Assembly (NCBI GenBank): GCA_964530695.1
Contig: CAZGYQ010000003.1
Span: 1 to 64,000 of the forward strand
Direction: 5' to 3'
Source: VFBF01 sp964530695
Lineage (GTDB): Bacteria > Pseudomonadota > Alphaproteobacteria > Caulobacterales > Aquidulcibacteraceae
Length of the DNA stretch: 64,000 nt
Each line of letters starts with the position of its first letter. Position 1 is the stretch's first letter. The notes beneath the pieces are model-generated. The model was not told the origin of the DNA. It saw nothing but the letters and a program-made list of their open reading frames with translations, and did not search any database. The position numbers were made by a program, and so were the translations under genes. This document shows positions 34,306-42,449 of this stretch, one piece after another.

Positions 34306-35322
34306 ATGGACGTCATCTTCAACATCGGTTTCACGCTCGCCTGTGTGGCGGGGGCGATCTGGTTCCTGAGCGCGGCCGCGCGGGACTGGAAGGCGCGTCC
34401 GCCGAAGCCCGCGCCGGTCGCGAAGGCGCCGCCGTCGGCGCCGGTTTCCGGCCATCCCAACGGTGCGCGCGGCGAGATGGCGCGCGCGCTCGGCTGGAGC
34501 CTCGGGATCGCCGTCCTGCTCGGCACCCTGGCCATGGTCGTCATCGCCGTGATCGATCCGCGGAAAACCACCGCCGAACAGGCTGCGCTCCTGAAGGCGC
34601 AGCGCCGCTGCCCGCCGATCGTGTCGGTGCCGACGCGCCCGATCGGCTATCCCGCCGACGACGTGCTCGGCGTGCGCGCGGCGATGACGTGGACGGACGC
34701 AGAAGAAACGCTGAAGTGCGTCTCCGAGGACTACGAGATCAAGCGCACGACGCTCGCCAACGGCGTCACCGGCAAGGGCCGCCAGACGCGCCCGATCATG
34801 AAGGCCGTGCGCGGGCAGGAGTCGATCACCGTCGCGTTCTTCGGGTCCGCGGGGCAGGAGCGCGCGGCCGGGATCTGGCAGGAAAAATTCTACGATGTCG
34901 GCGAAGGCCCCGCGCGCCAGAGCGTCGAGGGCGAACTCGTCGCGCACTACGGCACGCCGCATGAGGCGCGCGATCTCTCCGCGAGCCAGCGCACGCTGAC
35001 GTGGAGTTTCGATCCCGACGGCCGGCCGCTGCGCGTGAAGCCGCGCGAGGGAACGCCAAGCTATCTCCTCGACTGGCCGGCCTACATGGCGGCGGGATTC
35101 AAGGTGGCCGCGTGCGTGAAGAACGCCAAGGTCGATCCTGCGGACACGCCGACGTGGGACGGCCGCTGCGGTTTGACCATCCGCGCCGAACTCGACAGTG
35201 CGATGGGAGATCAGCGCCGCCTTGCGCGCTGGCGCATCGTCGTGCTCGACCAGCAGGCGCTGGCGCGCTACGCCACGCCCCTACGAGCGGTGGCCGCGCC
35301 TGCGGCGGCGCCGAAGAGCTGA
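34306..35322 (+). CDS. Membrane protein of unknown function
   Basis: I do not recognise the family. The 338-residue protein has two N-terminal hydrophobic segments (about 5-23 and 62-85, LGWSLGIAVLLGTLAMVVIAVI) with a Pro/Ala linker between them. A larger domain follows on the far side of the membrane, with Cys at 103, 139, 265 and 282 or so (RRCPPIVS, LKCVSEDY, AACVKN, GRCGLTI), enough for two disulphides. It follows the ABC exporter pair on the same strand and is 14 nt before the FKBP gene, so it may form one operon with it. The C-terminus is Ala/Pro-rich and disordered. Confidence 0.7.
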   Translation: MDVIFNIGFTLACVAGAIWFLSAAARDWKARPPKPAPVAKAPPSAPVSGHPNGARGEMARALGWSLGIAVLLGTLAMVVIAVIDPRKTTAEQAALLKAQRRCPPIVSVPTRPIGYPADDVLGVRAAMTWTDAEETLKCVSEDYEIKRTTLANGVTGKGRQTRPIMKAVRGQESITVAFFGSAGQERAAGIWQEKFYDVGEGPARQSVEGELVAHYGTPHEARDLSASQRTLTWSFDPDGRPLRVKPREGTPSYLLDWPAYMAAGFKVAACVKNAKVDPADTPTWDGRCGLTIRAELDSAMGDQRRLARWRIVVLDQQALARYATPLRAVAAPAAAPKS

Positions 35323-35336
35323 ACCTGGAGATCATC

Positions 35337-35756
35337 ATGACAAGCGAAGCCTTCCTCGCAAGCGTTCGCGCGCAACCGGGCGTGGAGGCGTTCGCCTCTG
35401 GCCTTCTCGTGGAACGGCTGCGCCTGGGCGCCGATCAGTCATTGCCGCGTCCCGAGGGCGGCGCTTCGGTGCTCGTCCACTACGAAGGCAAGCTCGCCGA
35501 CGGCAACGTGTTCGACTCCTCCTTCGCGCGCAACGATCCGGCGGAGTTTCCGCTGAACGCCGTCGTGAAGGGTTTCGCCGAAGCGATCCGCACCATGCGG
35601 CCCGGCGACGAGATCGTCGCGACGTTTCCGCACGAACTCGGCTACGGCGCCGCGGGCCGCCCGCCGGTGATCCCGCAGAGCGCGCCGCTGCAGTTCCGCA
35701 TCCTGCTGCTGTCGTTCGTGGACACCGCCAGCGGCAAGCGGATCGGCGCGGGGTAG
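35337..35756 (+). CDS. FKBP-type peptidyl-prolyl isomerase
   Basis: The 139-residue protein has the FKBP fold core: VHYEGKLADGNVFDSSFARN, the hydrophobic pocket segment VVKGFAEAIRTMRPGDE, and YGAAGRPPVIP with the closing strand LQFRILLLSFVD. It speeds Xaa-Pro isomerisation during folding. There is no signal peptide, so it probably acts in the cytoplasm. The ribosome site CTGGAG lies just upstream of ATG 35337. It is 14 nt after the previous gene, with which it may share a transcript. Confidence 0.9.
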   Translation: MTSEAFLASVRAQPGVEAFASGLLVERLRLGADQSLPRPEGGASVLVHYEGKLADGNVFDSSFARNDPAEFPLNAVVKGFAEAIRTMRPGDEIVATFPHELGYGAAGRPPVIPQSAPLQFRILLLSFVDTASGKRIGAG

Positions 35757-35800
35757 GGAAGTTCTCGGCCCGAAGCGAACGATCGCCGAAGGTGAAGACA

Positions 35801-35880
35801 GGAGCGCGCGGCTCCCGGCCGCGCACCTCCCGTAGCGTTTGATGCGATAGTCCATGCGCCGCCGGAGGCGGCGCGCTCCC
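35801..35880. repeat. GC-rich inverted repeat pair downstream of the FKBP gene
   Basis: A perfect 8-bp stem, GCGCCGCC (35856-35863) and GGCGGCGC (35867-35874), closes a GGA loop. A second GGAGCGCGCGGCTCCCGG stretch just upstream matches the outer bases in inverted form. There is no T-tract. It is a REP-like element or a weak terminator in a 369-nt stretch without an intact gene. Confidence 0.5.
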
Positions 35881-35887
35881 TCACTCG

Positions 35888-36108
35888 ATGCCTTCGCATT
35901 GCGTGCGGCAGGGGAAGCGACCTCGTCATGCGCCGCAGAGGCGAATTCAGCCGCTCTTGCGTGGTGTCGCTGCTGTCGATCCGTCTATCGGATGTCGCGC
36001 GGTAAATGAGACGGCCGGTGCGACGCTCGTAGAGATCGAACACAAGCGCGCCGTGAAGTCTCCCGGAGTTGCTAGCGGGATAGGTCAGACCGGCCTTGCA
36101 GAACACTC
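35888..36108 (-). pseudogene. Decayed fragment of a DUF4136-like lipoprotein gene
   Basis: Translating this strand gives a short stretch, ALVFDLYERRTGRLIYRATS then RIDSSDTTQERLNSPLRR and LPLPH, that resembles the C-terminal end of DUF4136 lipoproteins (a strand with a D/RRTGxLVWRGT pattern and a closing helix). The rest of that family, including signal peptide and lipobox, is absent, and the frame runs into unrelated sequence at both ends. It is most likely the remnant of a gene that was lost beside yqgE. Identification is by pattern alone. Confidence 0.35.
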
Positions 36109-36125
36109 GCGGCCGCCGGTGCGTG

Positions 36126-36707
36126 CTACGCCCGTCCGCTCGCGCCGGTGAGCATGCTTGGATCGATACCGAGGCTGCGGATGGCGCGGGTCCATTTGTC
36201 GGGGATCGTGTCGTCGAAGACGATGCCGCGTTCGACATCGGCGACGAGCCACACATTGCCGTGCAGTTCGCTTTCGAGCTGTCCCGCGCCCCAGCCCGCA
36301 TAGCCGAGCGCGAGCACGTACGATTGAGGCGGGTGGATATTTCCGGTGCGTTCGCCGCGCTCGGCCAGCGCTTCGAGCACGTCGCGCGTGGCGGTGAGCG
36401 AAAGCTCGTGCGTCACGTACTGCGTGGCCTCGCCCGCGTCGAAATCGGTGGAGTGCAGCACGTAGCCGCGGTCGGGCTTCACCGGCCCGCCTTCGAGCAC
36501 CGCGCGCGAGGCGATCGGCTCCGGCGCGTCCACGCCGAGATGTTCGAGCACGTCGCCGAGCGTGAGGTCTTCCTTGATCTTGTTGATGACGAGCCCCATC
36601 GCCGCCTCCGGCGTGTGCATGCACATCAGGATCACGCTCCTGTCGAAGCGCGGGTCGCCGATGCCGGGCATGGCGATGAGCAGTTTGCCGGTGAGGGAGC
36701 CGTCCAT
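36126..36707 (-). CDS. yqgE: YqgE/AlgH family protein
   Basis: The 193-residue protein is a member of the UPF0301 (YqgE/AlgH) family, of unknown biochemical role. It has the family blocks LTGKLLIAMPGIGDPRFDRS, the glycine-rich AAMGLVINK and VLEGGPVKPDRGYVLHS, and YAGWGAGQLESEL near the end. There is no signal peptide or membrane span. It is a single gene read away from the peroxiredoxin gene, with a ~110-nt divergent promoter region between them. Confidence 0.93.
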   Translation of the reverse strand: MDGSLTGKLLIAMPGIGDPRFDRSVILMCMHTPEAAMGLVINKIKEDLTLGDVLEHLGVDAPEPIASRAVLEGGPVKPDRGYVLHSTDFDAGEATQYVTHELSLTATRDVLEALAERGERTGNIHPPQSYVLALGYAGWGAGQLESELHGNVWLVADVERGIVFDDTIPDKWTRAIRSLGIDPSMLTGASGRA

Positions 36708-36817
36708 GGCGCCAGACTGACGGGCCGGCGAAAGGTCCGCAAGAGGGGTTTCACCGGCGCGCCCGGCGGACTACATAACGGCGACCCCCTTCATTCAGAC
36801 GGCACGAGGAGACGCAC

Positions 36818-37297
36818 ATGATCAATATTGGCGAGAAGTTGCCGGAAGCCTCCTTCGTCGCGGCCACCAAGGACGGCCCCAAGCCAATGACGTCCGCGGA
36901 AGTGTTCGACGGCAAGACGGTTGCTCTGTTTGCCGTGCCGGGCGCCTTTACCCCGACCTGCTCGGTCAAGCACCTGCCGGGCTTCCGCGACAAGGCCGCC
37001 GAATTCCGCGCCAAGGGCGTCGACCAGATCGTGTGCACCTCGGTCAACGACGCCTTCGTCATGGGGGCCTGGGGCCGGGACCAGAATGTCGGCGACGACA
37101 TCCTGATGCTGGCGGACGGCAACGGCGCCTTCGCCAAGGCCGTGGGTCTCGACATGGACGCCTCGGGTTTCGGCATGGGATCGCGCTCGAAGCGCTATTC
37201 GATGCTGGTCCAGAACGGCGTCGTGAAGGAGCTCAACGTCGAGCAGGGCGGGGAGTTCAAGGTGTCGACCGCAGATTACCTGCTCGGCCAGCTCTGA
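36818..37297 (+). CDS. Peroxiredoxin (Prx5 / AhpC-TSA type)
   Basis: This 159-residue thiol peroxidase reduces hydroperoxides. The peroxidatic Cys48 sits in PGAFTPTCSVKHLPGF, the exact Prx5-type motif. A second Cys73 in IVCTSVND is a candidate resolving or secondary residue. The middle contains AWGRDQNVGDDILMLADGNG and GSRSKRYSMLVQNGVV, the family pattern. It lacks a fused glutaredoxin domain, so it needs an external thiol donor. The ribosome site is CGAGGAG. It is cytoplasmic. Confidence 0.95.
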   Translation: MINIGEKLPEASFVAATKDGPKPMTSAEVFDGKTVALFAVPGAFTPTCSVKHLPGFRDKAAEFRAKGVDQIVCTSVNDAFVMGAWGRDQNVGDDILMLADGNGAFAKAVGLDMDASGFGMGSRSKRYSMLVQNGVVKELNVEQGGEFKVSTADYLLGQL

Positions 37298-37391
37298 AGC
37301 GCGGGTGGGGTAACCTCTCGTAAACTTTCCGGCTAACGCTTATTTTCCTCTTTCGGCTCAAAGAGTTGGGCCGGGAGTGGAGAGTTGCGCC

Positions 37392-38327
37392 ATGGATATC
37401 GTGTTCGGCATCTTTGCGGCGCTGGCCGTGATGATCGGGTTTTCCGCGGTCAAGTTCGTGCCGCAGGGCCGGCAATGGACCGTCGAGCGCTTCGGCCGCT
37501 ACACGAAGACGCTGAAGCCGGGCATCGCCTTCCTCACGCCGTTCATCGATGGCGTCGGTCGCAAGATCTCCATGATGGAGACGGTGCTCGACGTGCCGCG
37601 CCAGGAAGTCATCACCAAGGACAACGCCATCGTCACCTGCGACGCGGTCGTGTTCATCCAGGTGATCGATCCCGCGAAGGCCGCCTATGAGGTCGAGAAC
37701 CTCAACCTCGCGATCCTCAATCTCTCGATGACGAACCTGCGCACGGTCGTGGGCTCCATGGATCTCGACGAAGTGCTGTCGCAGCGCGACGCGATCAACG
37801 CACGCCTGCTGAACGTGCTCGACGCCGCCACCCACCCGTGGGGCGTGAAGGCCACGCGCATCGAGATCAAGGATCTGACGCCGCCGGCCGATCTCATCGA
37901 GGCGATGGCGCGCCAGATGAAGGCCGAGCGCGTGCGTCGCGCCCAGATTCTCGAGGCCGAAGGCGACAAGTCCGCCGAGGTGCTGCGCGCGGAAGGCGCC
38001 AAGCAGGCTGCGATCCTGGAAGCCGAAGGCCGCCGCGAAGCCGCCTACCGCGACGCCGAAGCGCGCGAACGCTCCGCCCAGGCTGAAGCCGCCGCAACCA
38101 CGGCCGTCTCGGAAGCCATCGCCAAGGGCGACGTGAACGCGATCAACTACTTCCTCGGGCAGAAATACATCGAGGCGTTCGCGCTTCTCGCCTCCAGCCC
38201 GCAGCAGCGCACGGTCATCGTGCCCGCCGATCTCGCGGGACTTGCCGGCTTGATGGAAGGGGTGAAGACGCTGACAAAGGAATCCGTGCTCGCCGCCTCA
38301 CGCGGAACGTCGACGCCGACGACCTGA
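37392..38327 (+). CDS. qmcA: SPFH/stomatin membrane protein QmcA-like
   Basis: The 311-residue protein has one N-terminal membrane anchor (MDIVFGIFAALAVMIGFSAV) and the SPFH domain (about 25-190, VPQGRQWTVERFGRYTKTLK). The Ala/Glu-rich coiled coil (about 190-250) matches QmcA/stomatin-like scaffolds that organise membrane microdomains. It is usually encoded with an NfeD partner; here nfeD lies 3.7 kb to the right, beyond an efflux operon. The start ATG 37392 follows GGAGTGGAGAG. Its stop adjoins the stop of the convergent ABC permease with no gap. Confidence 0.93.
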   Translation: MDIVFGIFAALAVMIGFSAVKFVPQGRQWTVERFGRYTKTLKPGIAFLTPFIDGVGRKISMMETVLDVPRQEVITKDNAIVTCDAVVFIQVIDPAKAAYEVENLNLAILNLSMTNLRTVVGSMDLDEVLSQRDAINARLLNVLDAATHPWGVKATRIEIKDLTPPADLIEAMARQMKAERVRRAQILEAEGDKSAEVLRAEGAKQAAILEAEGRREAAYRDAEARERSAQAEAAATTAVSEAIAKGDVNAINYFLGQKYIEAFALLASSPQQRTVIVPADLAGLAGLMEGVKTLTKESVLAASRGTSTPTT

Positions 38328-39470
38328 TCACAGCGTCCGTCTGAAGCGCACCAGCGAAACGACGGTCAGCACAGCGAGGATCGCCGCGAGCAGCGCCAGT
38401 TCATGGCCGGTCGCCTCGAAGCCGCCGCCCTTCAGCACCACCGTGCGCGCGACGCGCAGGAAGTGCGTCAAGGGCAGCGCCTCGCCGAGCCCTTGCGCCC
38501 AGTGCGGCATGGCGCGGAACGGGAACATGAAGCCCGACAGCAGGATCGACGGCAGGAAGACGAAGAACGTCATCTGCATCGCCTGCATCTGCGTGCGCGC
38601 CACCGTTGAAATCAGATAGCCGAGCATCAGGTTTGCAGCGATGAACAGCGTCAGCGAGACAAGCAGCGTTACCACGGATCCCGTGAACGGCAGGTGGAAC
38701 AGGACCCGTCCCGCAACCGCGACCAGCACTGTCTGGATCGCGCCGACGAGGACGTAGGGCGTCGTCTTGCCAAGCATGATCTCCACCGGCCGCACGGGGG
38801 TGGAGAGCAATGTCTCCATCGTTCCGCGCTCGATCTCCCGGGTGAGCGCGATGGAGGTGATCATCACCATCGTCATCGTCAGGATCACGCCCAGCAGGCC
38901 CGGCACGATGTTGAAGGCGGTGATCCCGGCGGGATTGTAGCGGCGGTGCGCCACGATCTCGTAGGGCGCGGGTGTCGGAGCAAGCGGCCGCAACGCGCCG
39001 GACAGTTCAGGCGCCAATGCGCTGCGGGCGATGGCGTCGAGCGCGGCGACGGGCCCCGCGGCCGCAACAGGGTCTGTCGCGTCGGCGGCGATGAGCAGTT
39101 GCGGGCGCTCCCCGCGCACGAGACGTTCCTCGAAGCGTTCGGGAATGACGATGAGAAACACCGCCTCGCCGTTGCGCACGAGACGGTCGCCCTCCATGTC
39201 GTCACGGGCGACGGCGATGATATCGAAATAACTTGAAGCCTTGAGACTCGCGAGCAGGCTGCGCGTCACCGGACCGTCATCGCGCACCTCCACCACGGTC
39301 GGCAGGTGGCGCGGATCGTTGTTGATGGCGTAGCCGAACAGCAGGAGTTGCATCACCGGCATCATCACCATTACCGCAAAGGTGAGGCGGTCGCGGCGCA
39401 TCTGCACGAGTTCCTTGAGGAACACCGCGATCACGCGCGACCAGGCGAAGGCGGGAGATGCAGCGGTCAT
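38328..39470 (-). CDS. ABC-2 type exporter permease (YbhR/YhhJ-like)
   Basis: The 380-residue protein has the topology of one-permease ABC-2 exporters: an N-terminal span (LTFAVMVMMPVMQLLLFGYA), a large extracytoplasmic loop (about 60-190) and five spans at the C-terminus. Features include EIERGTMETLLSTPVRPVEI, the family signature loop, and FMFPFRAMPHWAQGLGEALP. It is the last gene of the TetR-HlyD-ABC-permease operon and overlaps the ATPase gene by 4 nt (ATGA). Partners are the ATPase and membrane-fusion protein encoded just upstream. The substrate is unknown, though this arrangement matches the drug-export system YbhGFSR. Confidence 0.92.
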   Translation of the reverse strand: MTAASPAFAWSRVIAVFLKELVQMRRDRLTFAVMVMMPVMQLLLFGYAINNDPRHLPTVVEVRDDGPVTRSLLASLKASSYFDIIAVARDDMEGDRLVRNGEAVFLIVIPERFEERLVRGERPQLLIAADATDPVAAAGPVAALDAIARSALAPELSGALRPLAPTPAPYEIVAHRRYNPAGITAFNIVPGLLGVILTMTMVMITSIALTREIERGTMETLLSTPVRPVEIMLGKTTPYVLVGAIQTVLVAVAGRVLFHLPFTGSVVTLLVSLTLFIAANLMLGYLISTVARTQMQAMQMTFFVFLPSILLSGFMFPFRAMPHWAQGLGEALPLTHFLRVARTVVLKGGGFEATGHELALLAAILAVLTVVSLVRFRRTL

Positions 39471-40384
39471 TTGAAGTTGTCCGCGCTCTGCGACATGAGA
39501 TGGATGAAGGCCTCCTCGAGGCCCGCCTCCATCGGAGAAACGGTCGCGCCGATCGATGACAGGCGCGCTACCGACGCCGCAAGCGCAGCTCCGTCGCGGC
39601 CGGCCGCATGCAGCTCCGCGCCGAACCGCGCGACCAGTTCGACACCCGGCGCGCCATGCAGCGCGAGCTCCGCCGCATCGAGATTGTCGGAAACGATACG
39701 CCAGGCGGAGAGACCCACGAGCCTCGGAATGTCCCGCGTGGGCGCATCGACGAGCTTCTTGCCGTAGGCGATGTAGGCGATGGAATCGCACTGCACGGCC
39801 TCGTCCATGTAGTGCGTCGAGACAAGCGTGGTGACGCCTTCGCGTGCGTACCGGCGGATCTCGTCCCAGAAATCGCGCCGCGCTTTCGGATCGACGCCGG
39901 CGGTGGGTTCGTCGAGCAGCAGCAGGTCGGGCGTGTGGATCATGCACGCGGCGAGCGCGAGGCGTTGTTTCCAGCCGCCGGAAAGCCGCCCCGCGAGCTG
40001 GCCCGCACGTTCGGAAAGACCAAGCTTGTCGAGCGAGGCGTCGACCTTTCCCTTCACGTCGTCGAGGCGATAGAGACGGGCGATGAATTCGAGATTCTCG
40101 CGGATCGACAGATCCTCGTAGAGCGAGAACTTCTGCGTCATGTAGCCGGTGCGTTCCTTGATGCGATCGCTCTGCGTGAGCACATCGAAGCCGAGCGCCG
40201 TGCCGCGGCCCGCGTCGGGCTTCAGCAGGCCGCACACCATGCGGATCGTGGTCGTCTTGCCGGAACCGTTCGGGCCGAGAAATCCGTAGATCGCGCCCCG
40301 CGGCACCTCGAGCGCCAGATCGTCGACGACGGTGCGGTCGCCGAAGCGCTTGGTGATGCCTTCGACGGAGATCGCCGCGGTCAT
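39467..40384 (-). CDS. ABC exporter ATP-binding protein (YbhF-like)
   Basis: The 305-residue ATPase has Walker A FLGPNGSGKTTT, signature LSGGWKQRLALA, Walker B LLLLDEP and the switch His in LVSTHYMDEA. It is a single-domain protein, whereas E. coli YbhF has two ATPase domains. The C-terminal domain (about 220-300) contains the regulatory region found in ABC-2 ATPases. Overlaps of 4 nt with the genes before and after show tight coupling. It energises the permease encoded next. Confidence 0.94.
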   Translation of the reverse strand: MTAAISVEGITKRFGDRTVVDDLALEVPRGAIYGFLGPNGSGKTTTIRMVCGLLKPDAGRGTALGFDVLTQSDRIKERTGYMTQKFSLYEDLSIRENLEFIARLYRLDDVKGKVDASLDKLGLSERAGQLAGRLSGGWKQRLALAACMIHTPDLLLLDEPTAGVDPKARRDFWDEIRRYAREGVTTLVSTHYMDEAVQCDSIAYIAYGKKLVDAPTRDIPRLVGLSAWRIVSDNLDAAELALHGAPGVELVARFGAELHAAGRDGAALAASVARLSSIGATVSPMEAGLEEAFIHLMSQSADNFK

Positions 40385-41268
40385 GGCAGCACGCGCACGT
40401 CGACGGGCAGGCCAGGGCGGATCGCGTCGGGCGCATCGGGGATCGCCTCCACCAGGAAGACGAGCTTGGCGCGTTCCTCGAGGCTGTAGATCACCGGCGG
40501 CGTGAACTGCGGTTCGGAGGCGACGAAACTTACGCGCCCTGTGAGATCTTTTGCGCATCCGTCGCAGCTGATGGCGACGCGTGTTCCGGGTTTGAAATCG
40601 CTCAAACGCGTTTCCGGCGCGAAGAAGCGCACCTTCATGTTCTGCGGCGGCAGAAGTGCGAGCACGGGCTCGCCGGGGCCGACGATCTCGCCGGGGCGGT
40701 GGAAGATGCGCTCCACGCGGCCGGCGGCAGGCGCGTGGAGGACGGCGTCTGAAACGCGCGTGCGGGCAAGACGCGTATCGGCGGACGCAGCGCCCGTGCG
40801 GCGCGCGCCCGCGTCGCGTTCCGCGCGGGTCTGGTCGACGGCGGCGGCAGCCGCGCGCGCCGCGGCGCTGTCGATATCGAGGCGTGCGCGGGCGATGAAG
40901 CCTTTCTCGAAAAGCGCCTGCGAGCGTGCGAGATTGGCGCGCGCGAGATCGGCGTCCGCCTGCGCGCGGCGCACCGCCTCGTCGAGTGCGCGCGCGCTGC
41001 GGGCCTGGGCGGCTTCCACGGAGCCCGCGCCCTGCGCTGCGGCGTTGACGCGCGCCGTGTCGAGTTCCGCGAGCACCGCACCCTCGGCGACGATATCGCC
41101 CTCGCGCACGGCGAGTTTGTCGATCCGTCCACCGTCCATCGCGCCGAGATAGACGTATTGCGCCTCGCCATACCCTGCGAGCGTGTCGCTTGCGGGCTTC
41201 GCGCACGCAAACAGCGCGAGCGCGGCGAACGAGAGCGCGTACGAGCGTGCGTTCCGGCGCGTCTTCAT
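40381..41268 (-). CDS. Membrane-fusion lipoprotein of an ABC exporter (HlyD/YbhG type)
   Basis: The 295-residue periplasmic adaptor has a lipoprotein signal with lipobox LFAC (Cys ~22). The first half of the biotinyl-lipoyl domain follows (GGRIDKLAVREGDIVAEGAV), then an alanine-rich coiled hairpin (about 75-170) and the second half (LHAPAAGRVERIFHRPGEIV). It probably spans the periplasm to an outer-membrane channel not encoded here. ATG 41268 follows a GGAGG-like sequence. It overlaps the TetR and ATPase genes by 4 nt on either side, so all four are one operon. Confidence 0.9.
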   Translation of the reverse strand: MKTRRNARSYALSFAALALFACAKPASDTLAGYGEAQYVYLGAMDGGRIDKLAVREGDIVAEGAVLAELDTARVNAAAQGAGSVEAAQARSARALDEAVRRAQADADLARANLARSQALFEKGFIARARLDIDSAAARAAAAAVDQTRAERDAGARRTGAASADTRLARTRVSDAVLHAPAAGRVERIFHRPGEIVGPGEPVLALLPPQNMKVRFFAPETRLSDFKPGTRVAISCDGCAKDLTGRVSFVASEPQFTPPVIYSLEERAKLVFLVEAIPDAPDAIRPGLPVDVRVLP

Positions 41269-41891
41269 CGCACGGCCTCCTTCCTGAGCATCGACAGGAT
41301 CATGTCGAGAATGATGTCCGGGTCGCGGATGCCGGGTTCGCCAGCGAACACGTGCCGCCATAGCGCCTCGAACATGAACGGCCCCACGAACAGCCGCATC
41401 GCGATGTCAGGATCGATGTCCCGGAAGACGCCCTTTGCGATCCCTGCGCGGATGATGCTCGTGATCGCGCCGCGTGCGCGCTCGATCACCTCGGCGCGAT
41501 AGAAGGCGACGATCTCGGGAAAACGGCTGGAGATGGAGATGAGCAGGTGCGGCACCGCGAAGACCCGCGGATCGAACAGCCGCGACAGTGCGAGCGTCGC
41601 GATCGCCCGCAGGGTGGCTTCGGGGTCTTCGGCGCCTGTGATCGCCAGCGCTTCGGCGCGTTGCGCGATCGGCGCCACTTCCCGCACGATCAGCGCCTTC
41701 AGCAGCGCGTCCTTGCTCTCGAAATAGAGATAGACGCCCGCCTTGGAGAGGCCCGCGCGGGCGGCCACGTCCTCCATGCGCGCGGCGTCGAAGCCCTTCT
41801 CGACGAAGGCCTGGAGCGCGGCGTCGAGGATTTCGTCCGGCCTGGCATGGGCGCGGCGCTTCCAGCGGCCTTCGGGATCGGCTTTCTTCAT
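41265..41891 (-). CDS. TetR-family repressor of the efflux operon
   Basis: The 208-residue regulator has the N-terminal TetR helix-turn-helix domain (about 20-70, ILDAALQAFVEKGFDAARME then VAARAGLSKAGVYLYFESKD) and a C-terminal ligand domain that contains a string of hydrophobic helices (FAVPHLLISISSRFPEIVAF). It is the first gene of the operon. A 12-bp perfect inverted repeat lies 10-35 nt upstream of its ATG, which strongly suggests autoregulation and control of the pump. The ligand is unknown. Confidence 0.93.
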   Translation of the reverse strand: MKKADPEGRWKRRAHARPDEILDAALQAFVEKGFDAARMEDVAARAGLSKAGVYLYFESKDALLKALIVREVAPIAQRAEALAITGAEDPEATLRAIATLALSRLFDPRVFAVPHLLISISSRFPEIVAFYRAEVIERARGAITSIIRAGIAKGVFRDIDPDIAMRLFVGPFMFEALWRHVFAGEPGIRDPDIILDMILSMLRKEAVR

Positions 41892-41900
41892 CGCTTTGAA

Positions 41901-41926
41901 TATATAACTGTCTGGACAGTTATATA
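41901..41926. promoter_or_regulatory. TetR operator: 12-bp perfect inverted repeat
   Basis: TATATAACTGTC (41901-41912) and GACAGTTATATA (41915-41926) are perfect inverse copies around a 2-bp centre (TG). The site begins 10 nt upstream of the tetR ATG and lies between divergent tetR and nfeD, so it may also affect nfeD. The core ACTGTC-N2-GACAGT has the size and symmetry of known TetR-family sites. Confidence 0.85.
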
Positions 41927-41987
41927 CAAGTCCGATTTCGCTCCCGATGGGGATTTCGCCGCGGCCAGACGTCGCTATCTTTGCGCC

Positions 41988-42449
41988 ATGGACATGCTCG
42001 CCGCCTTCTTCGCCGTGATGACGCCCTGGCACTGGTTCGGGATCGGCCTTGTGCTGCTGATGGCCGAGCTCGCCACCGGCACCACCTTCCTGCTCTGGCC
42101 CGCCGTGGCGGCGTGGATCACGGCGCTGCTGCTGCTGCTCGTGCCGATGCCGCTGCCCGTGCAGTTGCTGGCGTTCGGAGTCGCCACCATTGGGCTGACC
42201 TATGCGGGCCGCCGTTACCTGAAGGGCCGATGGCTGCGGGGCGGGGACAGGGAGCTCAATGATCGCGGCCGCATGCTGATCGGCGCGTCTGGCGTCGCGG
42301 CGGGGACGTTCGAGAACGGCGTCGGGCGCGTGAAGCTCGGCGACAGCGAATGGCGCGCGGAGAGCAAGGATGCCATCGGCGCCGGTGACGCGGTGTCGAT
42401 CCTGGCGGTCGAGGGCGCCACGCTCAAGGTCGTGCGCCGCGCGAGCTAA
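41988..42449 (+). CDS. nfeD: NfeD-family membrane protein
   Basis: The 153-residue protein has three closely packed membrane segments (about 5-75: HWFGIGLVLLMAELATG, TALLLLLVPMPLPVQLLAFG) and a C-terminal beta-barrel (OB-fold) domain with GVGRVKLGDSEWRAES, the classical short NfeD form. NfeD proteins work with SPFH proteins such as QmcA. Here the QmcA gene is 3.7 kb upstream on the same strand, separated by the divergent tetR operon. The start ATG 41988 lies 61 nt downstream of the TetR operator. The stop overlaps the stop of the convergent marR gene. Confidence 0.9.
   Translation: MDMLAAFFAVMTPWHWFGIGLVLLMAELATGTTFLLWPAVAAWITALLLLLVPMPLPVQLLAFGVATIGLTYAGRRYLKGRWLRGGDRELNDRGRMLIGASGVAAGTFENGVGRVKLGDSEWRAESKDAIGAGDAVSILAVEGATLKVVRRAS

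Noticed and set aside
39471..40436. Upstream extension of the ABC permease, which could be read as a fusion protein
   Set aside because: The extension is the ATPase gene read in another frame. The permease starts at 39470, overlapping the ATPase stop.
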